The notes: generated by a model not told the origin, from the letters alone. Shown: positions 1-9,047, counted from the stretch's first letter. The stretch: DNA of 64,000 bases from JANQEU01 sp965601455 (GCA_965601455.1 OZ271831.1:496001-560000); one strand, 5' to 3'. Numbers and translations: made by a program.

Positions 1-961
1 GTGTTGGATTGTTGATAGAAGGGGAGAACAATGCCATTGAATTCTCATCAAGATTCGCATACACTTTAAGCATGTTATTCTTACCAACTTTTTGTCTTAA
101 CATGAAAGTGCCGGCTGTAGAAGTAGATCCCTTTTCCCAATCGTATTCCTGTTTTACTATATTATTATAAGGGCTGAGATTAGTATGTTGTATTTGACCG
201 TAAACCGACCCATTCTCCCATTTTTGAGTGTGTGCAATATCAGCTCCCACACTCATGAGCGAAATCTCCGTTCGGGTTTCTGGTGGAAGGTCATTTGAAG
301 TCAATGAGATGACTGATGAAAGTGCCTGTCCGAATTCTGCAGAGTATCCGCCAGTGCTAAAAAATGTTCCTTTGAAAAGGAAAGGTGAGAATCGACTTCT
401 GGTAGGAATTCCGTCAGGTGATGCTGCAAAGAAATTACTTACTAAGGCCCCATCGATGTAGGCCTGTGTTTCGTTTGCAGTCCCACCCCGAACAAAAAGC
501 CTTCCTGATTCTCCATTAGTTGTAGTTCCAGGTAATGTATTTAGGGCTCCGGTGATGTCGGCTGTACCTCCGGCTGTCATGGCGATGTCTACGGATTTGA
601 GAACCACGACCTTCTTTTCATCACTTGCTTCGAAACTTCCGGCCGTGATGGTTACACCCGTCATTCGGTTGACTTCTTCCGTCATTTGTAACGATAGATC
701 CGAGGTCTGTCCAACTGAAATGGGGATTTCTATCACTTCAAAACCAATGAAACTAGCCGTCAGAATCTGCTCACCTACAAGATCCGTGGTAAACGAAAAT
801 CGTCCATCAATATCTGTGGATGCACCGTCATAGGAGCCCTTCAGGTAGACGTTGACTCCTAGTAATGGTTCTCCTTTCGAATCGGTGACAGTACCATTTA
901 TTTGGGCCATCGAAAGGAAGGCAACTAATATGCCTAGTATGGTTAAGAGTGTTTTTCGCAT
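1..961 (-). CDS. TonB-dependent receptor, N-terminal part (cut by window edge)
   Basis: This open frame starts with ATG at 961 and runs off the left edge without a stop, so only about 320 N-terminal residues are present. A signal peptide of about 20 residues (MRKTLLTILG... ending SMAQ) is followed by a CarboxypepD_reg-like domain (INGTVTDSKGEPLLGVNVYLKG) and then a TonB plug domain with LFVRGGTANETQAYIDGALV and GGYSAEFGQALSSVISL. The combination is typical of Bacteroidetes outer-membrane receptors. The barrel lies outside the window, so the substrate cannot be judged. No SusD-like partner is visible on this side. Family assignment is firm; specificity is unknown. Confidence 0.9.
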   Translation of the reverse strand, partial: MRKTLLTILGILVAFLSMAQINGTVTDSKGEPLLGVNVYLKGSYDGASTDIDGRFSFTTDLVGEQILTASFIGFEVIEIPISVGQTSDLSLQMTEEVNRMTGVTITAGSFEASDEKKVVVLKSVDIAMTAGGTADITGALNTLPGTTTNGESGRLFVRGGTANETQAYIDGALVSNFFAASPDGIPTRSRFSPFLFKGTFFSTGGYSAEFGQALSSVISLTSNDLPPETRTEISLMSVGADIAHTQKWENGSVYGQIQHTNLSPYNNIVKQEYDWEKGSTSTAGTFMLRQKVGKNNMLKVYANLDENSMALFSPSINNPT

Positions 962-1089
962 GATCTTTTGATTATCATGCTTCAAAATTCAAGGTCCAGT
1001 CATTGGATTAATATTTTTTCAGGACGAACTGTCGGAAAAGGTTGACGAATTGTTATGAGTGTGGATTGGAGTAATGCCTTGAAGTAGAT

Positions 1090-3372
1090 TCAGTTCCTGT
1101 TTAGGGATTCAGCCCGACTGATTATGTCCTGATAGACTTGCTTACCCTCCTGGCTTACACTCAGAACTTCTTCTCTCTGGCTCTCCGTTTCGAAAAGGGC
1201 TTTGGATTCAACCCACCCGGAAAGACGATCAATGGTTTTTATGAACTTTCTTGCAGGCTTGGCATAACCTGCTGGTCTTGCATCGAAGTTGATGTACACA
1301 GGATTTGAATGGGCTCCCTCACACCGGACTGCCAGCCATCCGGAATCGTCCACAATGATGGCTGTATTTTCTTCCTGAGTTTTTGAAATCACTTCCCCGT
1401 TAAAGATAATTTCAATCGGGAGATTTCCATCAGGTACAGATGCAACTGCTTCAACCTCAAGTTCAAGCAAATCGTTACTCGCTTCAATGGTGCTTCCAGG
1501 AAGTTCTCCATTTACTTTGAAGAATAACATGGGTCCGGTTGTAATAAAACTTTTACCCGCTTGCAGACCAGCTATCCAATTCTCTACTGTAAAGTCTTTG
1601 TCTTCAAGGTTCACATATACCCTGGGAGTGTCTTTAATGAACCAGTCGGGTCCGGCTGTAGCAGCGATTTTGAAGCCACAGTTTAGCAAATCATACCATA
1701 CAGACAGATTACCACCATTCCCCATGATCTCGGCGAGGTGCACTTTACCCAAGGCTACATCGATAGGCATTTCAAATCCTGTGGAAGGCCAACCGGTTTG
1801 GATACCGCCTCTTTTATACTCAGTGAAGTTGCCAAAATGAGCCGCAATGGTAGTTGCTCCCTGATCTAGTGCCTGGTCCAGGATGCTAGAATTGGATGGA
1901 TAATCAGGACCTCCCAGTTCTCCAAGAGCACCCGTACTGATGGGTTGAATTAGTGATTGGAGTCCTAGAAAAGCCAGATGACCATAAGGATTATTTCGGA
2001 ACTCCTCCCCGTAGATAATGAGGTGCTGCTTGGTGCTAAACGTCTCACGTGTTCCCATTGGGTATTCGTCAGCATATATGGCATGTGTTTCCCATTCCCC
2101 TTTAAGAGTCAGTATGGCGGATACGTGCAGGTCTTCCGCTTGTGAGACGAGAGGCCCGTATCGCGAGAATTGTATTGGAATACCCAGATCGGTTGTGTGA
2201 ATATGTGTTTGTCCTGAGTACCATCCCAGTGCAGGCATGTCAATCCAACGCTCAAGCGCGACCTCTACTTTTCCATTTTCAGGAACTGTGAAGGAGGCAG
2301 GAAGGTACTCGAAACCATGATGAATCCATCCCGATTTTCCGGTTGGATCAACACCCAGTTTGGTCTCTCCTTTTAAATAAAAATAGGGCCCCGGTTGATA
2401 TTCCCATAATGGTGTTCTCCAGCCCCAATCGAAAGCGTCCCTGCCTACTCCTAGAGCATAGCCCTCCAATGGAGTCCAATAGTCATTGCCTTCCTCATCT
2501 TTGACCATAACTCTGGTGGCAATGGACTTTCCAGTTTGCTCATCGCTGATAAAGAAAGAGATTGAATATGTGAACGGATAAACAGGTTTCTCCTCTTGAT
2601 TTTCCCCAGCAGAAAGAGCCACTCGCGTAACTGACTCAGCCGGAAGCAGCCGGAAAGGGTTATTCATCGAAGGAATACCGGTGAGATTAATTTCTACTGA
2701 TATTAAGTTCGATTTATTATTGCCAATAGTTAGTTTATTAGTCGATTCCTTTTCCTCCAAAGGTGCAAGAATAACAAAAGAATAACGGGATGATTTTGGC
2801 GAAAGAGTGACCTCAGTATTCCAAAACAGTATTTCGTCATTAGGGCTTGAAAACATTGAGGCTAACACCTCGGAATCGCTCTTATTTTTGATTTCAATTA
2901 GTAGTAGTTTTCTGTGTCCTTTCTGGACTTCTTGTATGCTTTTTTCCGAATCTACCGAAAACCCGTTTTCATCGTAGGTAAAAAGAATTGCGGGAGATTT
3001 AGTAATTGATTCAGCGAAATATGCTCGACAATCTTCCAACAATTGTTTCTGTTTTGCTCTGGTTCTACTCACTTGATCAAAAACCACATCTGCATTTATA
3101 GTTAAATCCTCCACGTCTGTGAGATCCCGAATTTTCCAGGATGACGCACGGAGCGATTGCCAGTTTTCAAACAGACTATTCGCTTTCGGATCATCCAATC
3201 GTAATAATTGAATGGCCATTAGGTAGTCATTTAGCTCATGAAGGATGGGGTCGGAGTGTCCATCATGTCCATAGACCGGGTTAATTGCTACTGCCATCAG
3301 AAACAGAAAAGCAAAAATTTGGACTCTTCTTACCTTTCTGGATCCTTTGGATTTTGTAACAGGTTTCTTCAT
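1090..3372 (-). CDS. Secreted CehA/McbA-like (PHP-type) metallohydrolase
   Basis: The 760-residue product has a basic N-terminus and hydrophobic signal segment (about 16-35), followed at once by a His-rich stretch HDGHSDP. The C-terminal half carries a metal-binding core: GQTHIHTTD (H390, H392), AAHFGNF near 505, and a late AATAGPDWF segment. This pattern matches CehA/McbA family metallohydrolases, which are PHP-like phosphoesterase or carboxylesterase enzymes. The N-terminal 350 residues (a helical part, then beta-rich parts) are not recognised. It is probably exported to the periplasm or surface. The gene lies 59 bp after the hydrogenase protease on the same strand, but there is no functional link to hydrogenase that I can see. 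The substrate is unknown. Confidence 0.7.
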   Translation of the reverse strand: MKKPVTKSKGSRKVRRVQIFAFLFLMAVAINPVYGHDGHSDPILHELNDYLMAIQLLRLDDPKANSLFENWQSLRASSWKIRDLTDVEDLTINADVVFDQVSRTRAKQKQLLEDCRAYFAESITKSPAILFTYDENGFSVDSEKSIQEVQKGHRKLLLIEIKNKSDSEVLASMFSSPNDEILFWNTEVTLSPKSSRYSFVILAPLEEKESTNKLTIGNNKSNLISVEINLTGIPSMNNPFRLLPAESVTRVALSAGENQEEKPVYPFTYSISFFISDEQTGKSIATRVMVKDEEGNDYWTPLEGYALGVGRDAFDWGWRTPLWEYQPGPYFYLKGETKLGVDPTGKSGWIHHGFEYLPASFTVPENGKVEVALERWIDMPALGWYSGQTHIHTTDLGIPIQFSRYGPLVSQAEDLHVSAILTLKGEWETHAIYADEYPMGTRETFSTKQHLIIYGEEFRNNPYGHLAFLGLQSLIQPISTGALGELGGPDYPSNSSILDQALDQGATTIAAHFGNFTEYKRGGIQTGWPSTGFEMPIDVALGKVHLAEIMGNGGNLSVWYDLLNCGFKIAATAGPDWFIKDTPRVYVNLEDKDFTVENWIAGLQAGKSFITTGPMLFFKVNGELPGSTIEASNDLLELEVEAVASVPDGNLPIEIIFNGEVISKTQEENTAIIVDDSGWLAVRCEGAHSNPVYINFDARPAGYAKPARKFIKTIDRLSGWVESKALFETESQREEVLSVSQEGKQVYQDIISRAESLNRN

Positions 3373-3431
3373 TTATTCCTAAATAGGAAAATGCATTTAT
3401 ACTAAAAATAAGCTATTTGAGGGGTTTGCGC

Positions 3432-3902
3432 TTATTGAGATTCGCATTCTTCCAAATGCTCCATGTTTGCCGGGACCTTTATCACATTTTGGAAATGATC
3501 AAAGGCCAAGGCAAGTCTTTCCTTAGCAGTTGTAGACATACCATTACGTAAACCCCACTCTTCACCAGAAATCGCTAACAGGTGAACAACGGGTAGGGCA
3601 CCGTAAATATCATGGCAAAGCTGTAGAACTACTGAAGGATGCAGTGCATGTGTCGTGTACGTAAAATCGCTGGCAGGTTGAAGAATTTCCTCTTTAAATC
3701 CATTCCTATGTGAGGTGTGGGAAGCATCAACAAACCACACCTCGTTGTAGTGGGATATCAATTCTGCGTCTTCTATTTGTAATTGATATCTGTATTGGAC
3801 TTCCAGACTGACGTCGTTTTGAAGCATATCTACAAATGCCCAGCCTAAACCATCATCTGCGCGCCCAATGTTACCGATGCCAATTACCAGTGTTTTTGTC
3901 AT
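3432..3902 (-). CDS. hoxW: Hydrogenase maturation protease (HoxW/HycI type)
   Basis: This 156-residue protein is a nickel-dependent endopeptidase of the M52 type, which trims the C-terminus of the [NiFe] large subunit after metal insertion. It opens with GIGNIGRADDGLG (acidic ligands D16/D17), has VDAS (D59) in the middle and TTHALHP (H85/H88) later, which matches the three metal-binding positions of HybD/HycI. Its ATG at 3902 overlaps the stop codon of hoxH by one base, so the two are translationally coupled and hoxH is its obvious substrate. Length is usual for the family. The C-terminal tail after about residue 135 is not conserved in any way I recognise. Confidence 0.88.
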   Translation of the reverse strand: MTKTLVIGIGNIGRADDGLGWAFVDMLQNDVSLEVQYRYQLQIEDAELISHYNEVWFVDASHTSHRNGFKEEILQPASDFTYTTHALHPSVVLQLCHDIYGALPVVHLLAISGEEWGLRNGMSTTAKERLALAFDHFQNVIKVPANMEHLEECESQ

Positions 3903-5350
3903 CAGTTGGTTATGGTTTTTATGAGCTCGTTATTTGCGTTATACAGCTCGGCCTGCAATGGCATTTTACCCAAAGCTTGAGTAGCACAACTCAAACATGG
4001 GTCATAAGCCCGAATGGCTACCTCAATTTGATTCAGCATACCTTCGGTGATGGTGCCCTGTTCTGAAAGAACGTCATTTGCCACCTTACGAACACTGCGA
4101 TTCATCGCTTCGTTGTTATGGGTGGTCGAGACAATCAAGTTACACTTTTCAATCATACCTTTACCATCTACCTGGTAATGGTGGATTAAAGTACCTCTTG
4201 GTGCTTCAATGATTCCAATTCCCTCGTTTCGAGGTTTACCTTCCCGTCTTAAGTCATCGCTCAGAATATCATCGTCATCAAGGAGCTCCTTCATCAATTC
4301 CGCACAATGCAGAACTTCAATTAATCTCGCCCAGTGTGTGTGCATGGTGTGATTGTTAACCGTTACACCATTGAGCTCAAAAAATGCTTGTCTTTCCCGT
4401 TCAGCCAAAGGTGTAGTGATACGATCACAAACATTCAATCGGGCAAGCGGACCGACTCGATTCCATCCATTTTCCTGTCCTAAGTCTTTCAGATAAGGGA
4501 ATTTCATGTATGACCATCTTTCTACATGCTCTGAAAAGTACTTGTGGTAGTCGTCCGTTGGGATATCGTTTAAAGTGATATTTCCCTCGGGGTCAATGGC
4601 TCGTAATGCACCGTGATACAATTCAAGGTTTCCATTACCGGATACCATTCCGAGATGACCCGAAGGATGGCTGGCAAAGGTGTCCATGAAAGATTTGTGT
4701 TCCTCGTGATAACCCTTAATGAAATCGATGATCTCCTGCGACCATTCGATCATGGTATCTATGTTCGGAATATCTTTATTATTTAGGAAGTACTCTCTCT
4801 CTTCCGGGGTAAAGGTTCGATAAACACCCCCGGGTACGCAGGCTGTACCGTGTATTTTTTTACCGGCAATTGCTTTGATGATTTCCTGGCCAAATTTCCT
4901 CATCAGGATTCCTTTTCGCGCCAGTTCTTTATTTTCTACAGCCACCGCTACAACATTCCTTTTTAGTGCTGGAGCATCCACACCAAAGAGCAAATCAGGT
5001 GAAGCCAGGTAAAAGAAATGAAGGGAATGAGACTGGAAGAGTTGTCCGTAATGAAGGAGCCTCCGGAGTTTTTTTGCGGGTTCAGAAAGATTTGATGGAT
5101 CGATCCCAACCAACTGGTCTATGGCTTTGGCAGCAGCGAGGTGATGGCTTACCGGGCAAATGCCGCACAAGCGCTGCACCAGCACCGGAGCTTCCCAGTA
5201 CGGGTGGCCTTGAATGAATCGTTCAAACCCCCGGAATTCCACGATATGGAAGTAGGCCTTATCGACTTTACCCAAATCGTCAAGATGAATGGTTACCCTG
5301 CCGTGACCTTCAACACGGGTTACAGGATCAATGGTTATTTTCTTACTCAT
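3902..5350 (-). CDS. hoxH: NAD-linked bidirectional [NiFe] hydrogenase large subunit HoxH
   Basis: The 482-residue large subunit carries the Ni-Fe active site. It starts with DPVTRVEGHGR, has RGFE near 40, and the first Ni-Fe cysteine pair in RLCGICPVSHH (C62, C65). The second pair sits near the C-terminus in DPCLSCATQALG (C452, C455). A 24-residue extension after residue 458 fits a precursor that is cut by the neighbouring protease. The position normally held by His (or Arg in some groups) before the cleavage site is Gln (Q458, codon at 3977-3979). The sequence style and the HoxF/U/Y partners place it in group 3d (HoxH). The gene is 11 bp downstream of the HoxU-HoxY fusion in one operon. It is cytoplasmic and has no export signal. 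Confidence 0.93.
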   Translation of the reverse strand: MSKKITIDPVTRVEGHGRVTIHLDDLGKVDKAYFHIVEFRGFERFIQGHPYWEAPVLVQRLCGICPVSHHLAAAKAIDQLVGIDPSNLSEPAKKLRRLLHYGQLFQSHSLHFFYLASPDLLFGVDAPALKRNVVAVAVENKELARKGILMRKFGQEIIKAIAGKKIHGTACVPGGVYRTFTPEEREYFLNNKDIPNIDTMIEWSQEIIDFIKGYHEEHKSFMDTFASHPSGHLGMVSGNGNLELYHGALRAIDPEGNITLNDIPTDDYHKYFSEHVERWSYMKFPYLKDLGQENGWNRVGPLARLNVCDRITTPLAERERQAFFELNGVTVNNHTMHTHWARLIEVLHCAELMKELLDDDDILSDDLRREGKPRNEGIGIIEAPRGTLIHHYQVDGKGMIEKCNLIVSTTHNNEAMNRSVRKVANDVLSEQGTITEGMLNQIEVAIRAYDPCLSCATQALGKMPLQAELYNANNELIKTITN

Positions 5351-5361
5351 GTTCCTACTGC

Positions 5362-6675
5362 TTAATCGTATTTAAACTCATGATATAGGACGGAGAATCC
5401 CTCGTCCCATAGTAGATTTCTTACTACTTTCCAGATGTGATCAGGTGATGGAGGACATCCGGGAACGAAGTAGTCGATTTTGACTATTTCGTTACATGCG
5501 TATACCCTGTTTAACAATTTTGGTAGATCCTCATGATAAGGGATTACCCATTCGCCTTTCACACTGGTTTGAACATTGATAAATGCTTCTTCCAGACACT
5601 CACCTAATGGAACGGTATTTCGCATAGCTGGAAGACCTCCCCAGATCGCACATTCTCCAATGGAAACCAGGATGTCGCAGTTTTCACGAAACTGGCGCAG
5701 TGTTTCAACATTTTCAGCGTTACAGCAGCTACCTTCAATGATACCAATGTCACATCTTTGGGTAAACTCCTTGATGTCGGTGAGAGGTGATTTATTAAAC
5801 TCAACCAGATCAATAAGATCAAGAATTTGATCATCAATATCCAGGATAGACATATGGCATCCGAAACACCCGGCTAAAGAGACTGTAGCAACAGTCTTCT
5901 TCTCCATTTTCTTCTTAGCTTTCTTGGATGGGAATACCATCTTAAAGTCTTTTTGATCCGATTGTAAGTCATAGTCCCGAAGACCAAACGGTTCAGAGAA
6001 TTTTTTGCCTCTAACAAGAATGGCTCCGGTAGGACATAGGTCCATAGCCGCTTCTGCTTGTTTTTCTGACAACTTTGCCTCTTGTTCGTAATCGATAGCC
6101 ACGGTTGTGTCAATCCCTCGATTTTTGTAAGTAAAAACCCGCTTACCCTGGTCAGTTAAAACTTCCTCAACGCATCTTCTGCACTTTACACATCGATTAT
6201 TTTCAAGAATCATCCTTTTCGGATGATAGTCAATTACTCGATCCATAAACAGGTGAGGAAACCGGACGTTAGTCACACCTTGTTCGTAGGCCATATGCTG
6301 TAGATCACAATTTCCACTTTTCTCGCATGAAGGGCAGAAGTGGTTGCCTTCAGCGAACATCATTTCAACCAAGGCGTGTCGTATGTCTTTGAGCTCTTCC
6401 GTATTAACTTCCACGGCCATACCTTCTCTAACTTTTTGTATACAGGCTGGCAAATAGTTTCCATTCACCTTACAGGTACAAGCTCTGCACGTACCGAGGG
6501 GTGGTTCGTGATGTTTCCAATAACATAAGGAGGGAATGAAAACCCCATTGTCCTTAGCAGCGTCCACCAGGTTTTGGCCTTCAGGCGCTTTGTAGGTCTT
6601 ACCATCAATACTGATTTCGACCAGTTTTTCTTTTGTCTTGGTTTCCACGCTTTTTTTAGCTTTTGTACTTTTCAT
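5362..6675 (-). CDS. hoxUY: HoxU-HoxY fusion: diaphorase iron-sulfur subunit joined to hydrogenase small subunit
   Basis: Residues 1-245 are a HoxU/NuoG-like module. It has a [2Fe-2S] set (C51, C63, C66, C78), a His-ligated [4Fe-4S] set (H112, C114, C117, C123) and a [4Fe-4S] set in RCVKCRRCVE plus DLCPTG (C162, C165, C168, C214). A lysine-rich linker (about 251-260) leads into a HoxY-like small subunit, with GCFGCHMS (C270, C273), GECAIWGG (C342) and VPGCPPSP (C407) as proximal-cluster ligands. In the NAD-linked hydrogenases I know, these are separate proteins. No stop or restart is visible in the linker and the frame is continuous. The start overlaps the end of the upstream hoxF-like gene by 20 bp. 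One chain would thus carry electrons from the diaphorase side to the Ni-Fe site. Confidence 0.92.
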   Translation of the reverse strand: MKSTKAKKSVETKTKEKLVEISIDGKTYKAPEGQNLVDAAKDNGVFIPSLCYWKHHEPPLGTCRACTCKVNGNYLPACIQKVREGMAVEVNTEELKDIRHALVEMMFAEGNHFCPSCEKSGNCDLQHMAYEQGVTNVRFPHLFMDRVIDYHPKRMILENNRCVKCRRCVEEVLTDQGKRVFTYKNRGIDTTVAIDYEQEAKLSEKQAEAAMDLCPTGAILVRGKKFSEPFGLRDYDLQSDQKDFKMVFPSKKAKKKMEKKTVATVSLAGCFGCHMSILDIDDQILDLIDLVEFNKSPLTDIKEFTQRCDIGIIEGSCCNAENVETLRQFRENCDILVSIGECAIWGGLPAMRNTVPLGECLEEAFINVQTSVKGEWVIPYHEDLPKLLNRVYACNEIVKIDYFVPGCPPSPDHIWKVVRNLLWDEGFSVLYHEFKYD

Positions 6676-8452
6676 AATCGCTTACTGCTAATTCAAGGTC
6701 GAATTTGTGATTTAATCCGTCGAACGTGCTGTCCAACTTTGGCTCGAAGAAATCCCCAAATTTTTCAAGGGCAAAAACAGGTCCGTTACAAGCCGTCTTT
6801 CCTAAGCCACACCTACTGGTGGTTTTCATGATCTGACACCATTGCTTCAAGTCGTTGATGTCTGCTGTTGTTGCCGCGCCTCTATTGATTTTTTCCAACT
6901 TCTTGTGGACAATGTAATTCCCCGCACGACATGGGGTACATATACCACAAGACTCTTTCATGAAGAAATCAGAGAAGTTGAGTAGAATATCCAGGATTTC
7001 CCTGTACTTATTGAAAACCATGAAAGAGCCACCACAACGAATGTCCTGTGTGGCCATTAAATCTCGCATGGAGATCTTGCGGTGTTTTTCATTTATACTG
7101 ACACACTCGCCAGAAGGCCCGCTAACTTGAATAAAATAGGGGTCTGCTGCACCGCTAAGCTCAAGAATCTCACCTATTGACATTCCCCATTCGATTTCGT
7201 AAATGCCTGGATAGGCCACATCTCCGGAGAGACTAATTAGCTTATTGCCAGGAGAACCTGGTATTCCCCGATTGAGGTAATTGTTAATACCTATTTCTAT
7301 CATTCTGGCAACAGCTGCAAAGGTTTCGACGTTGTTGACGATAGTAGGCTTTTGAAGATATCCTCTCTCCACCGGGAAGTACCATTTCGTTCTGGGTTCT
7401 CCTCTCTTTCCTTCCATTGATTCTAAGAGGGCAGTCTCTTCCCCGCAAACGTAAGAACCAGCTCCCATGTGTATTCTGATGTCGAAGTCAAATCCTTTTC
7501 TTCCGGTGATGTTCTTACCTAATAGCCCCTTTTGGTAAAACTCGTTTATTGTGTTTTCCAATCTTGGTTTTAACCAACTGTACTCAGCTCTTAGATAGAT
7601 TATTCCAAACTTCGCACCTACGGCGAAACCTGCGATTATCATTCCTTCGATGACGGATCCCGGTTCACGGTTGAGTAAAACCCGATCTTTAAACGTTCCG
7701 GGTTCACCTTCATCCGCGTTGCAGACAACATATTTTGGTTTGGTCGGTTGTTTTCGTGCTTCATCCCATTTGATCCAAGTAGGAAAAAAGGCTCCACCAC
7801 GTCCAGCCAGGCTGGAGAGCTTAACGAACTCAATTACATCTTCAGGAGTTCGGGTTTCTAACTTGGACAGTGCTTCTCCAGCGTTGTAGTGCCTGAAGAA
7901 TATGCCTTTGTCATTGGGGGGTGTATACCGGATATTATCTTCTACTTCGTCGCAAATATCAGCGGGATCCGCCCCTTCATTAAGTTGCGAAATGATTCGC
8001 CTAACTTTCATGATATTTAGATTAGTGAAGGGGTAGAAATTGATTAGAGCCGCTGGTTCCTGATCACTTAATCCAATACAGGGCGTTTCGAATAGAGCAA
8101 AAGTTCCTGTTCTGTCACTGGTCCCGAATCTTGTATCCGTTTCTCTCTCGAAACTCTCTTTGACCCTCGAATAGCCCTTAATATCAGAGATGATGCTATT
8201 GTTCAGATAGATGATATTTTTTGCTGTAGGCCGACGATGTAGAAAATGATAAAAAGAAATAATTCCTTCAATTTCAACCACGGATTTCTTCATGGATATG
8301 GCCAGCTTTCTTATTGCTTCATCCGTTATATACCCTGCTTTTTTCTGGATATCCCATAGTTTGCTCAGTAGCGTACTTTGAATGGGTTCATGCGGGAAAA
8401 ATTCCATCATAGATTTGGACATACGGCATGTTGTTTGGTTTCTGAGTGCCAT
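6656..8452 (-). CDS. hoxF: HoxE-HoxF fusion: NADH-binding diaphorase flavoprotein subunit
   Basis: The first 175 residues or so resemble NuoE/HoxE and the rest is a NuoF/HoxF flavoprotein. Numbered from a possible TTG at 8455, the FMN/NADH motifs are LAGRGGAFFPTW (216-227), CNADEGEPGTFKDR (245-258) and GAGSYVCGEETALLESMEGK (331-350). The [4Fe-4S] ligands are ESCGICTPCR (C503, C506, C509) and RCGLG (C549). In the NuoE-like part the cysteines of the usual [2Fe-2S] site are mostly gone; only one (C126) is seen. It should exchange electrons with NAD(H) and pass them to HoxUY. I chose the ATG at 8452; the TTG at 8455 and an ATG at 8422 are alternatives, as no Shine-Dalgarno decides. It is the first gene of the hydrogenase operon. 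Confidence 0.92.
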   Translation of the reverse strand: MALRNQTTCRMSKSMMEFFPHEPIQSTLLSKLWDIQKKAGYITDEAIRKLAISMKKSVVEIEGIISFYHFLHRRPTAKNIIYLNNSIISDIKGYSRVKESFERETDTRFGTSDRTGTFALFETPCIGLSDQEPAALINFYPFTNLNIMKVRRIISQLNEGADPADICDEVEDNIRYTPPNDKGIFFRHYNAGEALSKLETRTPEDVIEFVKLSSLAGRGGAFFPTWIKWDEARKQPTKPKYVVCNADEGEPGTFKDRVLLNREPGSVIEGMIIAGFAVGAKFGIIYLRAEYSWLKPRLENTINEFYQKGLLGKNITGRKGFDFDIRIHMGAGSYVCGEETALLESMEGKRGEPRTKWYFPVERGYLQKPTIVNNVETFAAVARMIEIGINNYLNRGIPGSPGNKLISLSGDVAYPGIYEIEWGMSIGEILELSGAADPYFIQVSGPSGECVSINEKHRKISMRDLMATQDIRCGGSFMVFNKYREILDILLNFSDFFMKESCGICTPCRAGNYIVHKKLEKINRGAATTADINDLKQWCQIMKTTSRCGLGKTACNGPVFALEKFGDFFEPKLDSTFDGLNHKFDLELAVSDYEKYKS

Positions 8453-8508
8453 CAATATGCGTACATTTTCACGCGAAAAAAATGAACTATGTCAGTGTAT
8501 TTATTGAT

Positions 8509-8527
8509 CTTTTACGGCTGGTAAAAG
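8509..8527. promoter_or_regulatory. Inverted repeat upstream of hydrogenase operon
   Basis: CTTTTAC and GTAAAAG form perfect 7-bp arms around a 5-base spacer, about 57 bp before the first hydrogenase start codon. No T-run follows on the minus strand, so it fits an operator better than a terminator for the gene at 8631-9011. The bound regulator is not known. Confidence 0.4.
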
Positions 8528-8630
8528 CTTTATTTCGTTACCTAATTTGACCCTGTTACTTGTTGTTGTGAGGTGGGTGATTATGCGATTTTCGTGGAAC
8601 GAGAAAAGGTCGGTGATCGCAACTTTGATA

Positions 8631-9011
8631 TTAATAGATGGCTATAATCAGGCTTGTGATCAACTGAGCTAAAGCGACAGGAGCCCAAATTCTTTCGATC
8701 CTACTGGGAGTTATGGTGTTCATAATAGTTCCAATCCCAAAAAAGACCACGATGATCCAAATTCCAATATCTGCCATATCTTTTAGTGAATGAAAATACT
8801 TTTCCGATTTGGCTAGCACCAGTGCATTGATGAATAATATGATCAACATATTTACAATGGCGACCACTCTCATTTTCGGGGGATATTTTCCTGGATATTT
8901 ACCTCCCATAGAGGCAGAACCCCAGGGGAGTCCGGCTGCCAGGCAACCCTGAAAAATAACCACGATGGTAGTTAGTATTGTGAAGATGATCGCGGATACC
9001 GTTACAATCAT
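8631..9011 (-). CDS. Small four-helix membrane protein, unknown
   Basis: I do not recognise this 126-residue protein. It shows about four hydrophobic segments (roughly 4-24, 48-66, 82-100 and 108-126) separated by short loops. The first loop is glycine- and proline-rich (GGKYPGKYPPK), and a short charged loop near 70-80 precedes the third helix. It is likely an inner-membrane protein. The stop lies about 180 bp before the hydrogenase operon start, with a possible operator between them, so co-transcription is uncertain. A promoter was not identified. Confidence 0.65.
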   Translation of the reverse strand: MIVTVSAIIFTILTTIVVIFQGCLAAGLPWGSASMGGKYPGKYPPKMRVVAIVNMLIILFINALVLAKSEKYFHSLKDMADIGIWIIVVFFGIGTIMNTITPSRIERIWAPVALAQLITSLIIAIY

Positions 9012-9047
9012 TTGGAAGTGTATGTGATTGTCTTTTAAGTTGTCTTT

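Noticed and set aside
3376..3389. Short palindrome TTCCTA-AA-TAGGAA just before the metallohydrolase start
   Set aside because: Only 6-bp arms in an A/T-rich stretch; too easily due to chance to call an operator.
4966..5217. Plus-strand frame inside hoxH, and similar ones inside the hydrogenase genes
   Set aside because: They are antisense to genes with full conserved motifs and have low-complexity, unrecognisable products.
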